From contig JASHWA010000493.1 of assembly GCA_030044325.1 (NCBI GenBank), positions 1 through 18,585 of the forward strand: a DNA stretch of 18,585 nucleotides, in the 5' to 3' direction. A model generated the notes under the pieces. The model saw only the letters and a list, made by a program, of their open reading frames with translations. It was not told where the DNA came from and did not search any database. How positions within the stretch are numbered: position 1 is the first letter of the stretch; each line of letters starts with the position of its first letter. Shown here piece by piece: positions 7,018 to 15,013 of the stretch. Origin of the DNA: Bryobacteraceae bacterium. GTDB taxonomy: Bacteria > Acidobacteriota > Terriglobia > Bryobacterales > Bryobacteraceae. The position numbers and the translations under genes are program-made.

Positions 7018-10000
7018 CTGTTGTTTTGAGGCGGAAACCAGCCATTTGCGAACCGCTTGCAGCGGTTACACTCGACGCCATGGCGCGCAACAGCGCGTGG
7101 ATTTCAATCGGCTTGGTGACGAATCCGTCCATCCCGGATTCGATCGAGCGATTCCGATCGGCACTGGCCGCATGCGCGGTCAACGCGAGAATCGGAACCC
7201 GCCCCGCCTCGCGCGATCTTTCCCAGGCGCGAATGCGCGTGGCCGCTTCATAACCGTCCATTACAGGCATCTGCACGTCCATCAGAACCATGTCGACGCG
7301 CTCGCGCTGAATCAGTTCGACCGCTTCCGCCCCGTTTGAAGCGATCAGGACTTCGATTCCGCGTTTTTCAAGCAGCCGCCGCGTGATGAGCTGGTTGACT
7401 GCGTTGTCTTCCACCACCAGAACGCGCCGCACCATGGCGAGGCTGGGCACATGGGCGCCCGCCGGGTCCGCGGATTCGCGCTTTCCGGCCGGCCGCGCCA
7501 AAGGAACGCTGAAACGAAAACAACTGCCTTCGCCCTCGACGCTTTCCACTTCGATCGATCCTCCCATCAGTTCGACCAGGCTGCGGCTGATCGCCAGGCC
7601 CAGGCCCGTTCCGCCGAACTTACGCGTGGTCGAGCCGTCCACCTGGCGGAAAGCTTCGAAAATCAAACCCTGCTTGTCGAACGGGATTCCGATCCCCGTA
7701 TCGCGTACGCGGAACTGGATCCATTCCGCGCCGGTTTTCCCGCGCTGCGCCGCCAGCCGCCGCACCCCCGCCACGATTTCGCCCCGCACCGTGAACTTTA
7801 CGGCGTTGCCTAACAGGTTGATGAGCACCTGGCGCAAGCGCACCACGTCGCCCGAAACGCGATCGGGCACATTCGCCTCGAACTCCTCCCGCAGCGCCAG
7901 GCCTTTTTTCGAGGTTTCCGCGCAAAACGTGCCGAGCGTATCGCGGACCAGCTCGCGCAGGCTGAACTCCACTTCACTCAGCTCCAGCTTTCCGGCTTCG
8001 ATCTTCGAAAAATCGAGAACGCCGCCGATCAGCGCAAGCAGCGAGGTCGCGCAGCCGCGCGCCGTATCCATGTACACGCGCTGCTCGCCGGTGAGCGGCG
8101 TTCCCAGACACAGCTCGATCGCGCCCACAATCCCGTTCATGGGCGTGCGGATTTCGTGGCTCATGTTGGCCAGAAATTCGCCCTTGAGACGGCTGGCCTC
8201 TTCCGCGCGCGCCATTTCGTGGGCGAGCTCGCGCGTGCGTTCGCCCACCGCTCGTTCCAGCTGCCGGTTGCGCGTCAATTCCAGCCGCATGCGCCACATC
8301 CACGCCGCGCGAAGCCCCAGCGCCGCCATCGCCGCCGCCACAATGCGCGCCCACCACGTCTGCCACCACAGCGGCGGAACGGTGATCCCGATTTCCGCCG
8401 CCGCTCCCGCGGGCGAGCCCGGAACCAGCGCCGCGACCTCGAACGTATACGACCCCGCCGGCACCGCCCTGTAATGCGCCTCGTGGTGATGCGAAACCGT
8501 CCACTCCGTTTCGAGGCCGCGTATGCGGTAACGGAATTCGACGTCGTGCTCGTGCCGGAAGGTCAGCGAGGTGAACGCGATATCCACGCTCCGCGCCGAG
8601 GACAACGGAAACGCCAGTGCGCTCTCCGCGGAATCTCCCTTCATATCCGTCCACAAAATCCGCGCCGCCGGCACGCTTTCCGGCGCCTGCCGCAGAGGGC
8701 GGAAATGCGAAATTCCCGAACTCGTTCCGATCCACACGCTTCCATCCGCGTCCGCAAAGAACGCGTCGGAATCGGTGTCGTCGGAAAGCAGCCCGTCACT
8801 GCGTCCCAGGTGACGCCAGCGCCCCTCGCTCCAGTAATCGACTCCCGCGTCGGTCCCGGCCCATACTCTGCCCTGCGCGTCGCTGCGCACGAAATAAACC
8901 TTGAGCGAATGCAGATCGCCGCGCCCGTAATGCGTCACGGAAAGCTTGTCTCCGCTCGCGAGGATGCGGCTGATCCCCACCGGCTCGGCATACGCCAGCC
9001 ATAATGCGCCGTCCGGCGCCTGGTCGATCCAGGAGACCGATGGCGCGCGAAGGCCATCGCTCACGCCGAACCTCCGCCACATTCCGTCCTTCCATCGAGC
9101 CAGCCCGCGCATTCCGGGACACCACAGCGCGCCGGAACCATCCCGCACGCAGCGGAAAAATTCCTCGGTCCGGTCCGTGCCGGGAGGCTCAACCCGCTCG
9201 AAGCGCACCTTTTTGCCGGCCGGCGTCGAGTGGAACAATCCGCCCAAAGCTCCCACCCACAACGTGCGGTCGCGATCGAAAAACAAACCGTAGACGCGAT
9301 CCGAGGTGAGGCCGGACTCTGCGCCGTAGCTCGCCATCAGGTGCGCATCGGCGTCGAATCGCGAAAGCCGGCCGGGCGCGGACGCGGTCCACATCTCGCC
9401 GTTTGCGCCCTGCGCGATGGTCCTGACTTTTTCGCCGATCAAACCGTCCGCCGCCGTAATCGTCCGCCATCCTCCGCTCGCGGATTTGATGCTGATGCCG
9501 CGATTCGATCCGGCCCACAGATTTCCGCGGCTGTCGCGCTGCATGTTCCAGGTGACGTTGTTCGCCAGGCCCTCCGTGCGGGTCCAACCCTCCCATTCGC
9601 CGAACCCCAGCCAGCGCGCGATGCCCCCCCCGCGCAAGGCGAGCCACAACGATCCTTCGCGATCGCGCATGATTTCGGCGACGGTATCGACGGGAAGCCC
9701 GCGCGCGCTTCCGACTACGTCCCAGCGCCGTCCGTCGAAGATTCCCAAGCCTTCGTCGGTCGCGGCGAGCAGGCCGCCTTCGGCCGGAGCGAATAACGTG
9801 CCCACGGGCGAGCTGCTCGGCGGCAATCCCTGATCGCACTCCTCGAAACGCCGCGCCCCGCTGCGCAGACCGAACAGATGACGCGCGCTGCGCACCCACA
9901 GCGTTCCCTCCGCATCCGTAACGATGGATCCCCAGGGCTCCCGCGGAAGACCGAGAGCGTCGCCGGCAACCACGGTTTCGCCCGATCGGAACCGGCACAG

Positions 10001-10510
10001 CTTGTCCCCGCACCCGAACCACACCACGCCTTCCGGATCGGCGTAAACGCCGCTCGCCGGCTCGCGCCACAACCACTTCACTTCGCCGTCTTCGAGCTTC
10101 GCCAGCCCCTTGGAGTTGGCGACGTAAACCGCGCGCGCATCCGAGCGGATCGATTGCGTTCCGGTAATCTCCACCGGCTCTCCCAGATTCACCGCGACGA
10201 ATCGCGATCCGTCGTAAACCGCCAATCCGAAGCGCGTTCCGGCAAACACGCGCCCGTCGTAAGCGACATGCAGCGATTGAATATCGGAGCTGGGAAGCCC
10301 CTCGGCGCGCGTGAAATAGTGAAAGGAGCGCCCGTCGTAGCGGTATACGCCGCTCTGCGTGCCGGCCCACAGAAATCCGTCGTGATCCTGCGCGATCGAG
10401 TTCAGCGCGATGTTCATCAGCCCCGCATCCTGATCGTAGACCCGGAAACTGTAGCGCTGGCCCGATACGAGCGCGGACAGGGCCATGAACAGGCTGAGCA
10501 ATCGCGCCAT
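6977..10510 (-). CDS. hybrid sensor histidine kinase: propeller, Y_Y_Y, HisKA, HATPase, receiver
   Basis: One-protein phosphorelay of about 1177 residues. A signal peptide (MARLLSL..., cleavage near 18) leads a large periplasmic sensor made of repeated propeller blades (about 20-630), each with a GL...V..I..D..G.LW.G...G motif, as in the HTCS/Reg_prop group. A Y_Y_Y domain (about 630-712) and one membrane helix (about 714-738) follow. The cytoplasmic part has a coiled linker, the HisKA H-box NMSHEIRTP with phospho-accepting His 785, the ATPase N-box around Asn 902, DTGIG at 937-941 and GGTGLGL near 966-972. The receiver domain has VVEDN near 1026, phospho-acceptor Asp 1078 in LMDVQMP and conserved Lys 1133. 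There is no DNA-binding output, so signal probably goes to a separate partner not seen here. GTG 10513 precedes ATG 10510 directly. The last ~35 residues extend past the receiver domain into the glycosyltransferase gene. Confidence 0.93.
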   Translation of the reverse strand: MARLLSLFMALSALVSGQRYSFRVYDQDAGLMNIALNSIAQDHDGFLWAGTQSGVYRYDGRSFHYFTRAEGLPSSDIQSLHVAYDGRVFAGTRFGLAVYDGSRFVAVNLGEPVEITGTQSIRSDARAVYVANSKGLAKLEDGEVKWLWREPASGVYADPEGVVWFGCGDKLCRFRSGETVVAGDALGLPREPWGSIVTDAEGTLWVRSARHLFGLRSGARRFEECDQGLPPSSSPVGTLFAPAEGGLLAATDEGLGIFDGRRWDVVGSARGLPVDTVAEIMRDREGSLWLALRGGGIARWLGFGEWEGWTRTEGLANNVTWNMQRDSRGNLWAGSNRGISIKSASGGWRTITAADGLIGEKVRTIAQGANGEMWTASAPGRLSRFDADAHLMASYGAESGLTSDRVYGLFFDRDRTLWVGALGGLFHSTPAGKKVRFERVEPPGTDRTEEFFRCVRDGSGALWCPGMRGLARWKDGMWRRFGVSDGLRAPSVSWIDQAPDGALWLAYAEPVGISRILASGDKLSVTHYGRGDLHSLKVYFVRSDAQGRVWAGTDAGVDYWSEGRWRHLGRSDGLLSDDTDSDAFFADADGSVWIGTSSGISHFRPLRQAPESVPAARILWTDMKGDSAESALAFPLSSARSVDIAFTSLTFRHEHDVEFRYRIRGLETEWTVSHHHEAHYRAVPAGSYTFEVAALVPGSPAGAAAEIGITVPPLWWQTWWARIVAAAMAALGLRAAWMWRMRLELTRNRQLERAVGERTRELAHEMARAEEASRLKGEFLANMSHEIRTPMNGIVGAIELCLGTPLTGEQRVYMDTARGCATSLLALIGGVLDFSKIEAGKLELSEVEFSLRELVRDTLGTFCAETSKKGLALREEFEANVPDRVSGDVVRLRQVLINLLGNAVKFTVRGEIVAGVRRLAAQRGKTGAEWIQFRVRDTGIGIPFDKQGLIFEAFRQVDGSTTRKFGGTGLGLAISRSLVELMGGSIEVESVEGEGSCFRFSVPLARPAGKRESADPAGAHVPSLAMVRRVLVVEDNAVNQLITRRLLEKRGIEVLIASNGAEAVELIQRERVDMVLMDVQMPVMDGYEAATRIRAWERSREAGRVPILALTAHAASADRNRSIESGMDGFVTKPIEIHALLRAMASSVTAASGSQMAGFRLKTTDGVHSGCNVPGGG
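7051..7067. repeat. perfect 6-bp hairpin inside the kinase C-terminal tail
   Basis: AACCGC (7051-7056) and GCGGTT (7062-7067) with loop TTGCA lie just after the receiver domain ends. On the minus strand the element reads TGTAACCGCTGCAAGCGG, similar to TGTAACCCGCTG in the gap after the first receptor gene (2861-2872). It looks like intergenic-type sequence now read as coding. Confidence 0.35.
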
Positions 10511-10552
10511 CACGGCGCTTATCGCCGGATGTGAGGGAAATGTTAGTGTGGT

Positions 10553-10643
10553 TCGTTTGTGGTTAGCAGTTGGTAGTTAATCGCCGCAACGCGCCAACCC
10601 CGCAACCACTGAACAGCCGGCGACTCACCACCAACCACCAACC
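10553..10643. repeat. gap with GT-rich and CA-rich low-complexity arms
   Basis: Between the sigma factor and kinase genes, both on the minus strand. The right-hand part carries ACTCACCACCAACCAC (10623-10638, identical to 5403-5418) plus a further CACCAACC. The left-hand part (10553-10580) is rich in GTGGTTAGCAGTTGGTAG, roughly the opposite-strand form of the same tract. The two arms could fold on each other imperfectly and may serve as the 3' end of the sigma-factor transcript. No gene is seen here. Confidence 0.45.
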
Positions 10644-12113
10644 CTATTGCAACGTCATCAACGGCCGCAGGCGATGCGCGTTATCCGGGCTGCGCAGCTT
10701 CTGCAGCGCCTTCATTTCGATCTGGCGGATGCGCTCGCGCGTCAGGCCGAAGCCCGCGGCGATCTCCTGCAGCGTGTGCTCGCGATCGTAGCCGATGCCG
10801 AAGCGCATCCGGATCACCTTCTCCTCGCCCGGAGAGAGCGACTTCAGCACGCCCGCGGTCTCGTCGCGAACGTCATGCGCCATCATGGGGTTGAACAGCG
10901 TTGCGGCCGAGTGGTCTTCGATCAGATCCCCCAGCACCGATTCGCCGTCGCGCCCGACCGGGAGGTCGAGCGACACCGGATCGCGCGAGATCGCGCGCAA
11001 CTCCTGCACTTTGTCCGCGGTCGTCTCCAGGCGCCGCGCGATTTCATCGTTGCGCGGAGTGCGCCCCAGCTCTTTTTCAAGGTCGCGCGAGATGCGCAGG
11101 TACTTGGTGAGCGTCTCGTTCATGTGCACCGGAATCCGGATGGTGCGCGACTGATCCGCGATCGCGCGCGTCACCGCCTGCCGGATCCACCAGGTCGCGT
11201 AAGTCGAAAATTTGTATCCCAGATGGTAATCGAACTTCTCCGCCGCGCGGATCAGCCCGATATTGCCCTCTTGGACCAGGTCCAGCAGGTGCAGCCCACG
11301 GTTGACGTATTTCTTGGCCACCGAAACCACCAGCCGCAGATTCGCTTCCACCAGCGCGCCCTTGGCGGCTTCCGCTTCCGCATCGCCGCGGCGCGCCGTG
11401 TTCAGCCAGCGCCGCATCTGAGCCGCCGTCGCGCCGGCCGCTTCTTCGAGCGCGTGCACCTGCCGCCTGCGGTCGCGAAGCGCGGCGATCCGCTCGATCT
11501 TTTCGATCTCCCCGACCGCGCGCTCCAGATCCAGCCGGAATTCCGCCCACTGATCCACCCGGAAGGGGATCGCGCGCACGGCCAGCGATACCTTGACCAT
11601 CAGCCGCGGCAGCCTTCGCTCCAGCTTGGACCGCACGTTCACATACCGCAGAGGCGTTTGAGCGATCTCGCGCTCGACACTCTGCAAATTTCCATAGGCG
11701 CGGGCAAAACGCGACATCTCCGTCGAAATCTCCGCGCGAGCCTTGGCCCGCGCCGTCTCTTCCTGCGGCATCTCGACGAAATCTTCGAGGCGCTCCTCGC
11801 CTTTCCGTACGTCTTCATGAATCGAATGGATCTTGCGCCAGGCGAGCGGCGAACGCGACACTGCTTTGTGCATTCGCAGCTTTCCGCGCTCCATCCGCCG
11901 GGCGAGGTCGATTTCGCCCTGCCGGCTCAGCAGCCGGACCGAGCCCATCTCGCGCAAATACACCCTTACCGGATCGTCGGTCGAAGGCGCTTCTTCGACG
12001 TGCTCTTCTGGTTCTTCGTTCTCGTGAAACTCCCCCGGCGTGAAGTCGAGCGACTCATCGCTGATCGCCAGCGACACGTCCGGATCGGTCATATGTTGTT
12101 CAATTCTTTGCAT
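10644..12113 (-). CDS. primary-type sigma-70 factor (RpoD-like) lacking region 1.1
   Basis: RNA polymerase sigma factor of the sigma-70 group that directs core polymerase to -10/-35 promoters. In the 489 residues: an acidic N-terminal tail (about 1-45), region 1.2 DDPVRVYLREMG (46-57), a non-conserved insert of about 160 residues, and region 2 with LRLVVSVAKKY, DLVQEGNIGLIRAAEKFD and YKFSTYATWWIRQA (259-313). Region 3 starts with RTIRIPVHMNE (323-333), and region 4 ends with the helix-turn-helix LQEIAAGFGLTRERIRQIE (448-466). These are signatures of group 1/2 sigma factors. Region 1.1, which autoinhibits free RpoD, is missing and replaced by the acidic tail, so this may be a second, group 2-like paralogue rather than the only housekeeping sigma. 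ATG 12113 is supported by GGAAG with an 8-nt spacer (12122-12126); ATG 12092 is the alternative. Confidence 0.93.
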   Translation of the reverse strand: MQRIEQHMTDPDVSLAISDESLDFTPGEFHENEEPEEHVEEAPSTDDPVRVYLREMGSVRLLSRQGEIDLARRMERGKLRMHKAVSRSPLAWRKIHSIHEDVRKGEERLEDFVEMPQEETARAKARAEISTEMSRFARAYGNLQSVEREIAQTPLRYVNVRSKLERRLPRLMVKVSLAVRAIPFRVDQWAEFRLDLERAVGEIEKIERIAALRDRRRQVHALEEAAGATAAQMRRWLNTARRGDAEAEAAKGALVEANLRLVVSVAKKYVNRGLHLLDLVQEGNIGLIRAAEKFDYHLGYKFSTYATWWIRQAVTRAIADQSRTIRIPVHMNETLTKYLRISRDLEKELGRTPRNDEIARRLETTADKVQELRAISRDPVSLDLPVGRDGESVLGDLIEDHSAATLFNPMMAHDVRDETAGVLKSLSPGEEKVIRMRFGIGYDREHTLQEIAAGFGLTRERIRQIEMKALQKLRSPDNAHRLRPLMTLQ

Positions 12114-12126
12114 CTTTTTGGCTTCC

Positions 12127-12188
12127 GCTCGTCTTCGAGCCGTGCCTGATTCGTTATTTTATTGAGCTCGAGGAATGGGTCTTTCCTC
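12127..12188 (-). promoter_or_regulatory. sigma-factor leader with two inverted repeats
   Basis: Upstream of the sigma-factor start the leader has a small hairpin directly abutting the ribosome binding site (GCTCG 12127-12131 with CGAGC 12136-12140, loop of 4). Further out is GAGGAA (12170-12175) with TTCCTC (12183-12188), loop of 7. The first could influence access of ribosomes; the second could be an operator. No convincing -10/-35 pair was found between them. Function is inferred from position only. Confidence 0.25.
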
Positions 12189-12214
12189 AATGTTAATGAT
12201 GCGAAGAAGGGGCG

Positions 12215-12230
12215 TTAGGTTGCATCCTAA
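12215..12230. promoter_or_regulatory. near-palindrome in the divergent sigma/coaD gap
   Basis: TTAGGTTGCATCCTAA is a 16-nt palindrome apart from one symmetric pair (positions 6 and 11). It lies in the 279-nt gap between the divergently transcribed sigma factor and coaD genes, where an operator for either gene could sit. No known regulator motif is recognised. The rest of the gap (12231-12330) shows nothing else distinct. Confidence 0.25.
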
Positions 12231-12330
12231 GTGATTGGAAGTTGGGTAATTTTGGCGGCGATAACCTGCGCCGGATCGCCCAGCGGGGGGTGGACAGCCG
12301 CCAGCCGGCAGGTCCGCGCGTTGCCGCGTT

Positions 12331-12359
12331 TTCGCACCAGCGCGCCGTCACGATACAAT
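12331..12359 (+). promoter_or_regulatory. candidate sigma-70 promoter for coaD
   Basis: TTCGCA (12331-12336, 4 of 6 to the -35 consensus), a 17-nt spacer and TACAAT (12354-12359, 5 of 6 to the -10 consensus). Transcription would start near 12366, leaving a leader of about 27 nt before ATG 12393. The position supports that start over the upstream TTG 12369 or GTG 12231. Confidence 0.5.
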
Positions 12360-12392
12360 AACAGGTTATTGGCCGGATCGAGGATTGTCGCC

Positions 12393-12866
12393 ATGTATCC
12401 CGGCTCGTTCGACCCCATCACGAACGGGCATCTGGATTTGATCGCGCGTGCGAGCAGGCTCGTGGACCGGCTGATCGTCGCGATTCTGCGGAATGAGGCC
12501 AAGGCGCCCCTGTTCTCCGTGGAGGAGCGGATGCGGATGCTCGAAGCGGTGCTCCATCCGTATCCCAACGTGGAGATCGCGACGTTTGAAGGGTTGACGG
12601 TCGGCTATGCGGCCGAGCGCGGCGCGAACGTGATTCTGCGCGGCATCCGGGCGGTCTCCGATTACGAGTACGAGCTGCAGATGGCGCTGATGAACCGGCG
12701 CCTGCGGCCGGAAATCGAGACGGTTTTTTTGATGGCGGGCGAGGCGTATTCCTACATCAGCTCACGGCTGGTGAAGGAAGTGGCCCGGCACGGCGGAGAC
12801 GTTTCGGGCCTGGTGCCGGAGCAGGTGTGTGAGCGCCTGCGCTGGAAACTGGCGGGGCCGGCTTGA
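12393..12866 (+). CDS. coaD: phosphopantetheine adenylyltransferase
   Basis: Fourth step of coenzyme A synthesis: ATP + 4'-phosphopantetheine gives dephospho-CoA and pyrophosphate, in the cytoplasm. The protein starts with the nucleotidyltransferase motif YPGSFDPITNGHLDLI, in which TNGH is the T/HxGH ATP-binding element. It continues with RNEAKAPLFSVEER, GLTVGYAAERGANVILRGIRAVSDYEYELQMALMNR (the substrate-binding centre) and the late motif YSYISSRLVKEVARHGGDVSGLVP, which carries the ISSR signature. ATG 12393 gives 157 residues against a usual 159-165, and has GAGGA at 12380-12384 with an 8-nt spacer plus a promoter just upstream. The first beta strand is then very short; TTG 12369 (165 residues) or ATT 12384 would restore a few residues, and the frame is open further up. 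It leads a plus-strand group but is followed by a possible terminator. Confidence 0.95.
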   Translation: MYPGSFDPITNGHLDLIARASRLVDRLIVAILRNEAKAPLFSVEERMRMLEAVLHPYPNVEIATFEGLTVGYAAERGANVILRGIRAVSDYEYELQMALMNRRLRPEIETVFLMAGEAYSYISSRLVKEVARHGGDVSGLVPEQVCERLRWKLAGPA

Positions 12867-12883
12867 GCCTGCGCCGGATTTTT
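12858..12883 (+). terminator. candidate intrinsic terminator at the end of coaD
   Basis: CCGGC (12858-12862) pairs with GCCGG (12873-12877) over a 10-nt loop and is followed by ATTTTT (12878-12883). The left arm overlaps the last codons of coaD. A 5-bp all-GC stem with five T bases is a modest but credible terminator, suggesting that coaD can be transcribed apart from the aminotransferase downstream. Confidence 0.45.
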
Positions 12884-12925
12884 AATTCCGCCCGTTGCAG
12901 AGGCGCCGGTTCGGGGCAAATCCGT

Positions 12926-12950
12926 GAGCCGCGCCAGCAATGGCGCGGGT
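12926..12950. repeat. hairpin element copy 2, in the leader of the aminotransferase gene
   Basis: CCGCGCCA (12929-12936), loop GCAA (a GNRA-type tetraloop), TGGCGCGG (12941-12948): a perfect 8-bp stem 32 nt upstream of the aminotransferase start. It matches 5299-5323 at 22 of 25 positions with a compensatory stem change. Just upstream, GGCGC (12902-12906) could pair with GCGCC (12931-12935) and compete with the hairpin. It may be a REP-like element or part of a regulatory leader; it matches no riboswitch class I know. Confidence 0.5.
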
Positions 12951-12980
12951 GAAGGGATGATTTTTAAGGAAGGGGAAACG

Positions 12981-14165
12981 ATGCAAACAGCTTTGGATTT
13001 AGCTCAGCGGATTTCTTCGATCAGCGTGTCATCCACCATGGCCGTGGCGAGCGAAGCGGAGCGTCTGCGCCGTCAGGGCGCCGACGTGGTGGATTTCGGT
13101 GTGGGCGAGCCGGATTTCCCCACCCCCGATAACGTGAAGCGCGCGGCCATGGCCGCGATCGAGCAGAATTTCACCAAATACACCAACGCGGGCGGAATCG
13201 AGGAGCTGAAGCAGGCCATCTGCGATCGCCACAAGGAGGACTACGCGAGCGCGTATTCGACCAAGGAGTGTGTGGTCACGGTGGGCGGAAAGCACGCGAT
13301 CTTCAACCTGATGCAGGCGCTGATCGAACCCGGCGACGAAGTCATCATTCCGGTTCCTTACTGGGTCACGTACAAAGACGTGGTGAATTACGCCGGCGGA
13401 TCGTGCGTGTTCGTCGATACCGACGAATCGAAAGGATTCGAGCTGAGCGCTCAGATGGTGGAGCGTCACGTCACGTCGAAGACCAGGATGATCATCATCA
13501 ATTCGCCGTCGAATCCCAGCGGCGCGGTGTTCGCGCGCGCGGAGCTCGAGCGCATCGCGCAGATGGCGCGCGAGCGTGGAATCTGGGTGATGACCGACGA
13601 ATGCTATCACCGGTTTTTGTATGAAGGCGAGCCGTATTCGATGGCCGCGTTTCCGGGAATGAAGGACACCGTGGTGGTGGCCGGCTCGCTTTCGAAAACC
13701 TACGCGATGACCGGCTGGCGCGTGGGCTTCGTGCTGGCGCCCGCGCCGATCATCGGCGCCATCGTGAAGCTGCAAAGCCACTCGACTTCGAACGTCAACT
13801 CGATCGCGCAGAAGGCGGCCATCGAAGCGCTGCGGGGGCCGCAGGATTCGGTCGTAAGCATGCTCGCCGAATATCGCAAGCGCCGCGATTACGTGGTCGC
13901 GCGGCTGCGCCAGATCCCGGGAGTCCGCGTGAACGTGCCGTTGGGCGCGTTCTATGCGTATCCCAACGTGAGCGCGGCATTCACCGGCGGCATCTCGAAC
14001 GCTTTCGGATTCGCCGAAAAACTTCTGGCGGACCAGTTCGTCGCGGTGGTGCCGGGAGAAGCTTTCGGCACCGAGCGGCACGTGCGCATCTCCTACGCGA
14101 CCTCCATGCACGAGATCGAGCGCGGACTGGACCGCGTGCACAAATTCATCGCGGCGCGGGCGTGA
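12981..14165 (+). CDS. class I/II PLP aminotransferase, aspartate aminotransferase type
   Basis: Cytoplasmic pyridoxal-phosphate enzyme, most likely aspartate:2-oxoglutarate aminotransferase (or an aspartate/prephenate enzyme of the same subgroup). The 394-residue chain shows the full fold-type I set: DFGVGEPDFPTP (38-49), KYTNAGGIEELK (66-77), VGGKHAIFNLMQAL (101-114), the NPSG motif with Asn 178, Asp 206 and Tyr 209 in TDECYH, and SLSKTYAMTGWRVGF with Schiff-base Lys 239. The carboxylate-binding Arg 369 lies in HVRISYA. ATG 12981 is chosen because GGAAGGGG lies just upstream (12968-12975, 5-nt spacer); GTG 12924 and ATG 12957 would add residues not usual for the family and would run through the leader hairpin. 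The last codons overlap manA by 4 nt. Substrate range is not settled by sequence alone. Confidence 0.93.
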   Translation: MQTALDLAQRISSISVSSTMAVASEAERLRRQGADVVDFGVGEPDFPTPDNVKRAAMAAIEQNFTKYTNAGGIEELKQAICDRHKEDYASAYSTKECVVTVGGKHAIFNLMQALIEPGDEVIIPVPYWVTYKDVVNYAGGSCVFVDTDESKGFELSAQMVERHVTSKTRMIIINSPSNPSGAVFARAELERIAQMARERGIWVMTDECYHRFLYEGEPYSMAAFPGMKDTVVVAGSLSKTYAMTGWRVGFVLAPAPIIGAIVKLQSHSTSNVNSIAQKAAIEALRGPQDSVVSMLAEYRKRRDYVVARLRQIPGVRVNVPLGAFYAYPNVSAAFTGGISNAFGFAEKLLADQFVAVVPGEAFGTERHVRISYATSMHEIERGLDRVHKFIAARA

Positions 14166-14938
14166 GGCGACTGGAACCATCCTTTCGGGAAAAGATTTGG
14201 GGATCTCATCGGCTGGCGCCCTGGTTTCCCAATTCGGATCAAAAAATCGGCGAAGTCTGGTTTCAGGAGTCCGCAGATCATCCGCTTCTGATCAAGTTCA
14301 TTTTCACCACCGAAAAACTTTCGGTACAGGTGCATCCGGAAGACGAATATGCGCGCGCGCATCATTCTTCGCGCGGAAAAACCGAGATGTGGCACATTCT
14401 CGCGGCCGAGCCCGGCGCGAAAATCGCCGCCGGATTTCGCGAGCCCATCAGCCGGGAGCAGCTGAAAGAAGCTTCCACAACGGGCGAGATCGAGCGACTG
14501 CTCGCCTGGCACGAAGCCCGGCCCGGCGACACCTTTTTCATTCCCGCGGGAACCGTTCACGCCATCGGGCCGGGTCTGGCATTATGCGAAATTCAGCAGA
14601 ATTCCGATGTCACGTTCCGTCTTTATGACTACGGACGCGCGCGGGAACTGCATCTGGAGGCCGCGGCGGAAGTGAGCCGGACGACGCGTCATCCGGGCGC
14701 GTGTTCACCGACTGGCGAGGTTCTGGCGGCCTGCGATTATTTCGTCACGCGGCGCATCGAAGTCGAGAATTTGCGCAAGATAGAGAATCCGGAATCGGGA
14801 TTTATCGTGGTTCTCCGCGGAAATGGAGAAATCGCCGGAGCGCGCGTCTCACCGGGCGAAGTGTGGCAATGGGAAAACGAAGCCAGATCGGTGGAAATTC
14901 GCGGTGAGATGACTTTCCTGCATATCTCTTCCCTGTAG
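14162..14938 (+). CDS. manA: type I mannose-6-phosphate isomerase, short form
   Basis: Zinc enzyme interconverting mannose 6-phosphate and fructose 6-phosphate, feeding GDP-mannose for polysaccharides or using mannose as a carbon source. In its 258 residues: LSVQVHPED (53-61) with zinc ligands Gln 56 and His 58, GKTEMWHIL (72-80) with ligand Glu 75, PAGTVHAIG (128-136) with ligand His 133, and EIQQNSDVTFRLYDYGR (143-159), the usual substrate-side motif. The length fits the short bacterial form, which lacks the helical insert of the E. coli enzyme. The start is GTG 14162, overlapping the aminotransferase stop in GTGA, with no strong Shine-Dalgarno sequence, so translation is probably coupled. 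No terminator is evident in the 75 nt before the convergent CPBP gene. Confidence 0.93.
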   Translation: MRRLEPSFREKIWGSHRLAPWFPNSDQKIGEVWFQESADHPLLIKFIFTTEKLSVQVHPEDEYARAHHSSRGKTEMWHILAAEPGAKIAAGFREPISREQLKEASTTGEIERLLAWHEARPGDTFFIPAGTVHAIGPGLALCEIQQNSDVTFRLYDYGRARELHLEAAAEVSRTTRHPGACSPTGEVLAACDYFVTRRIEVENLRKIENPESGFIVVLRGNGEIAGARVSPGEVWQWENEARSVEIRGEMTFLHISSL

Positions 14939-15013
14939 CCTCTTCACTTTCAGGCCCCAGCAATCAGGAACCGGGATTCAGTTTGTAGAGGGAATTGGGA
15001 TCTTGCCGGGCGA

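Noticed and set aside
10647..12149. 500-codon open frame on the plus strand across the sigma-factor gene
   Set aside because: It is antisense to all conserved sigma-70 regions, gives an Arg/His/Gln-rich product with no recognisable fold, and its length is explained by GC-rich codon bias.
12231..12392. Upstream extension of coaD from GTG 12231
   Set aside because: It would add 54 residues absent from the family and would start before the best promoter (12331-12359); the ribosome site at 12380-12384 supports ATG 12393.
12884..12980. Glycine, cobalamin, SAM or c-di-GMP riboswitch before the aminotransferase
   Set aside because: Fragments such as GGGGCAAA looked suggestive, but the rest of each consensus is absent and the hairpin is shared with an unrelated gap at 5299-5323.
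13029..14180. 383-codon minus-strand frame opposite the aminotransferase
   Set aside because: It is a shadow of a gene whose catalytic lysine and PLP motifs are all present on the plus strand.
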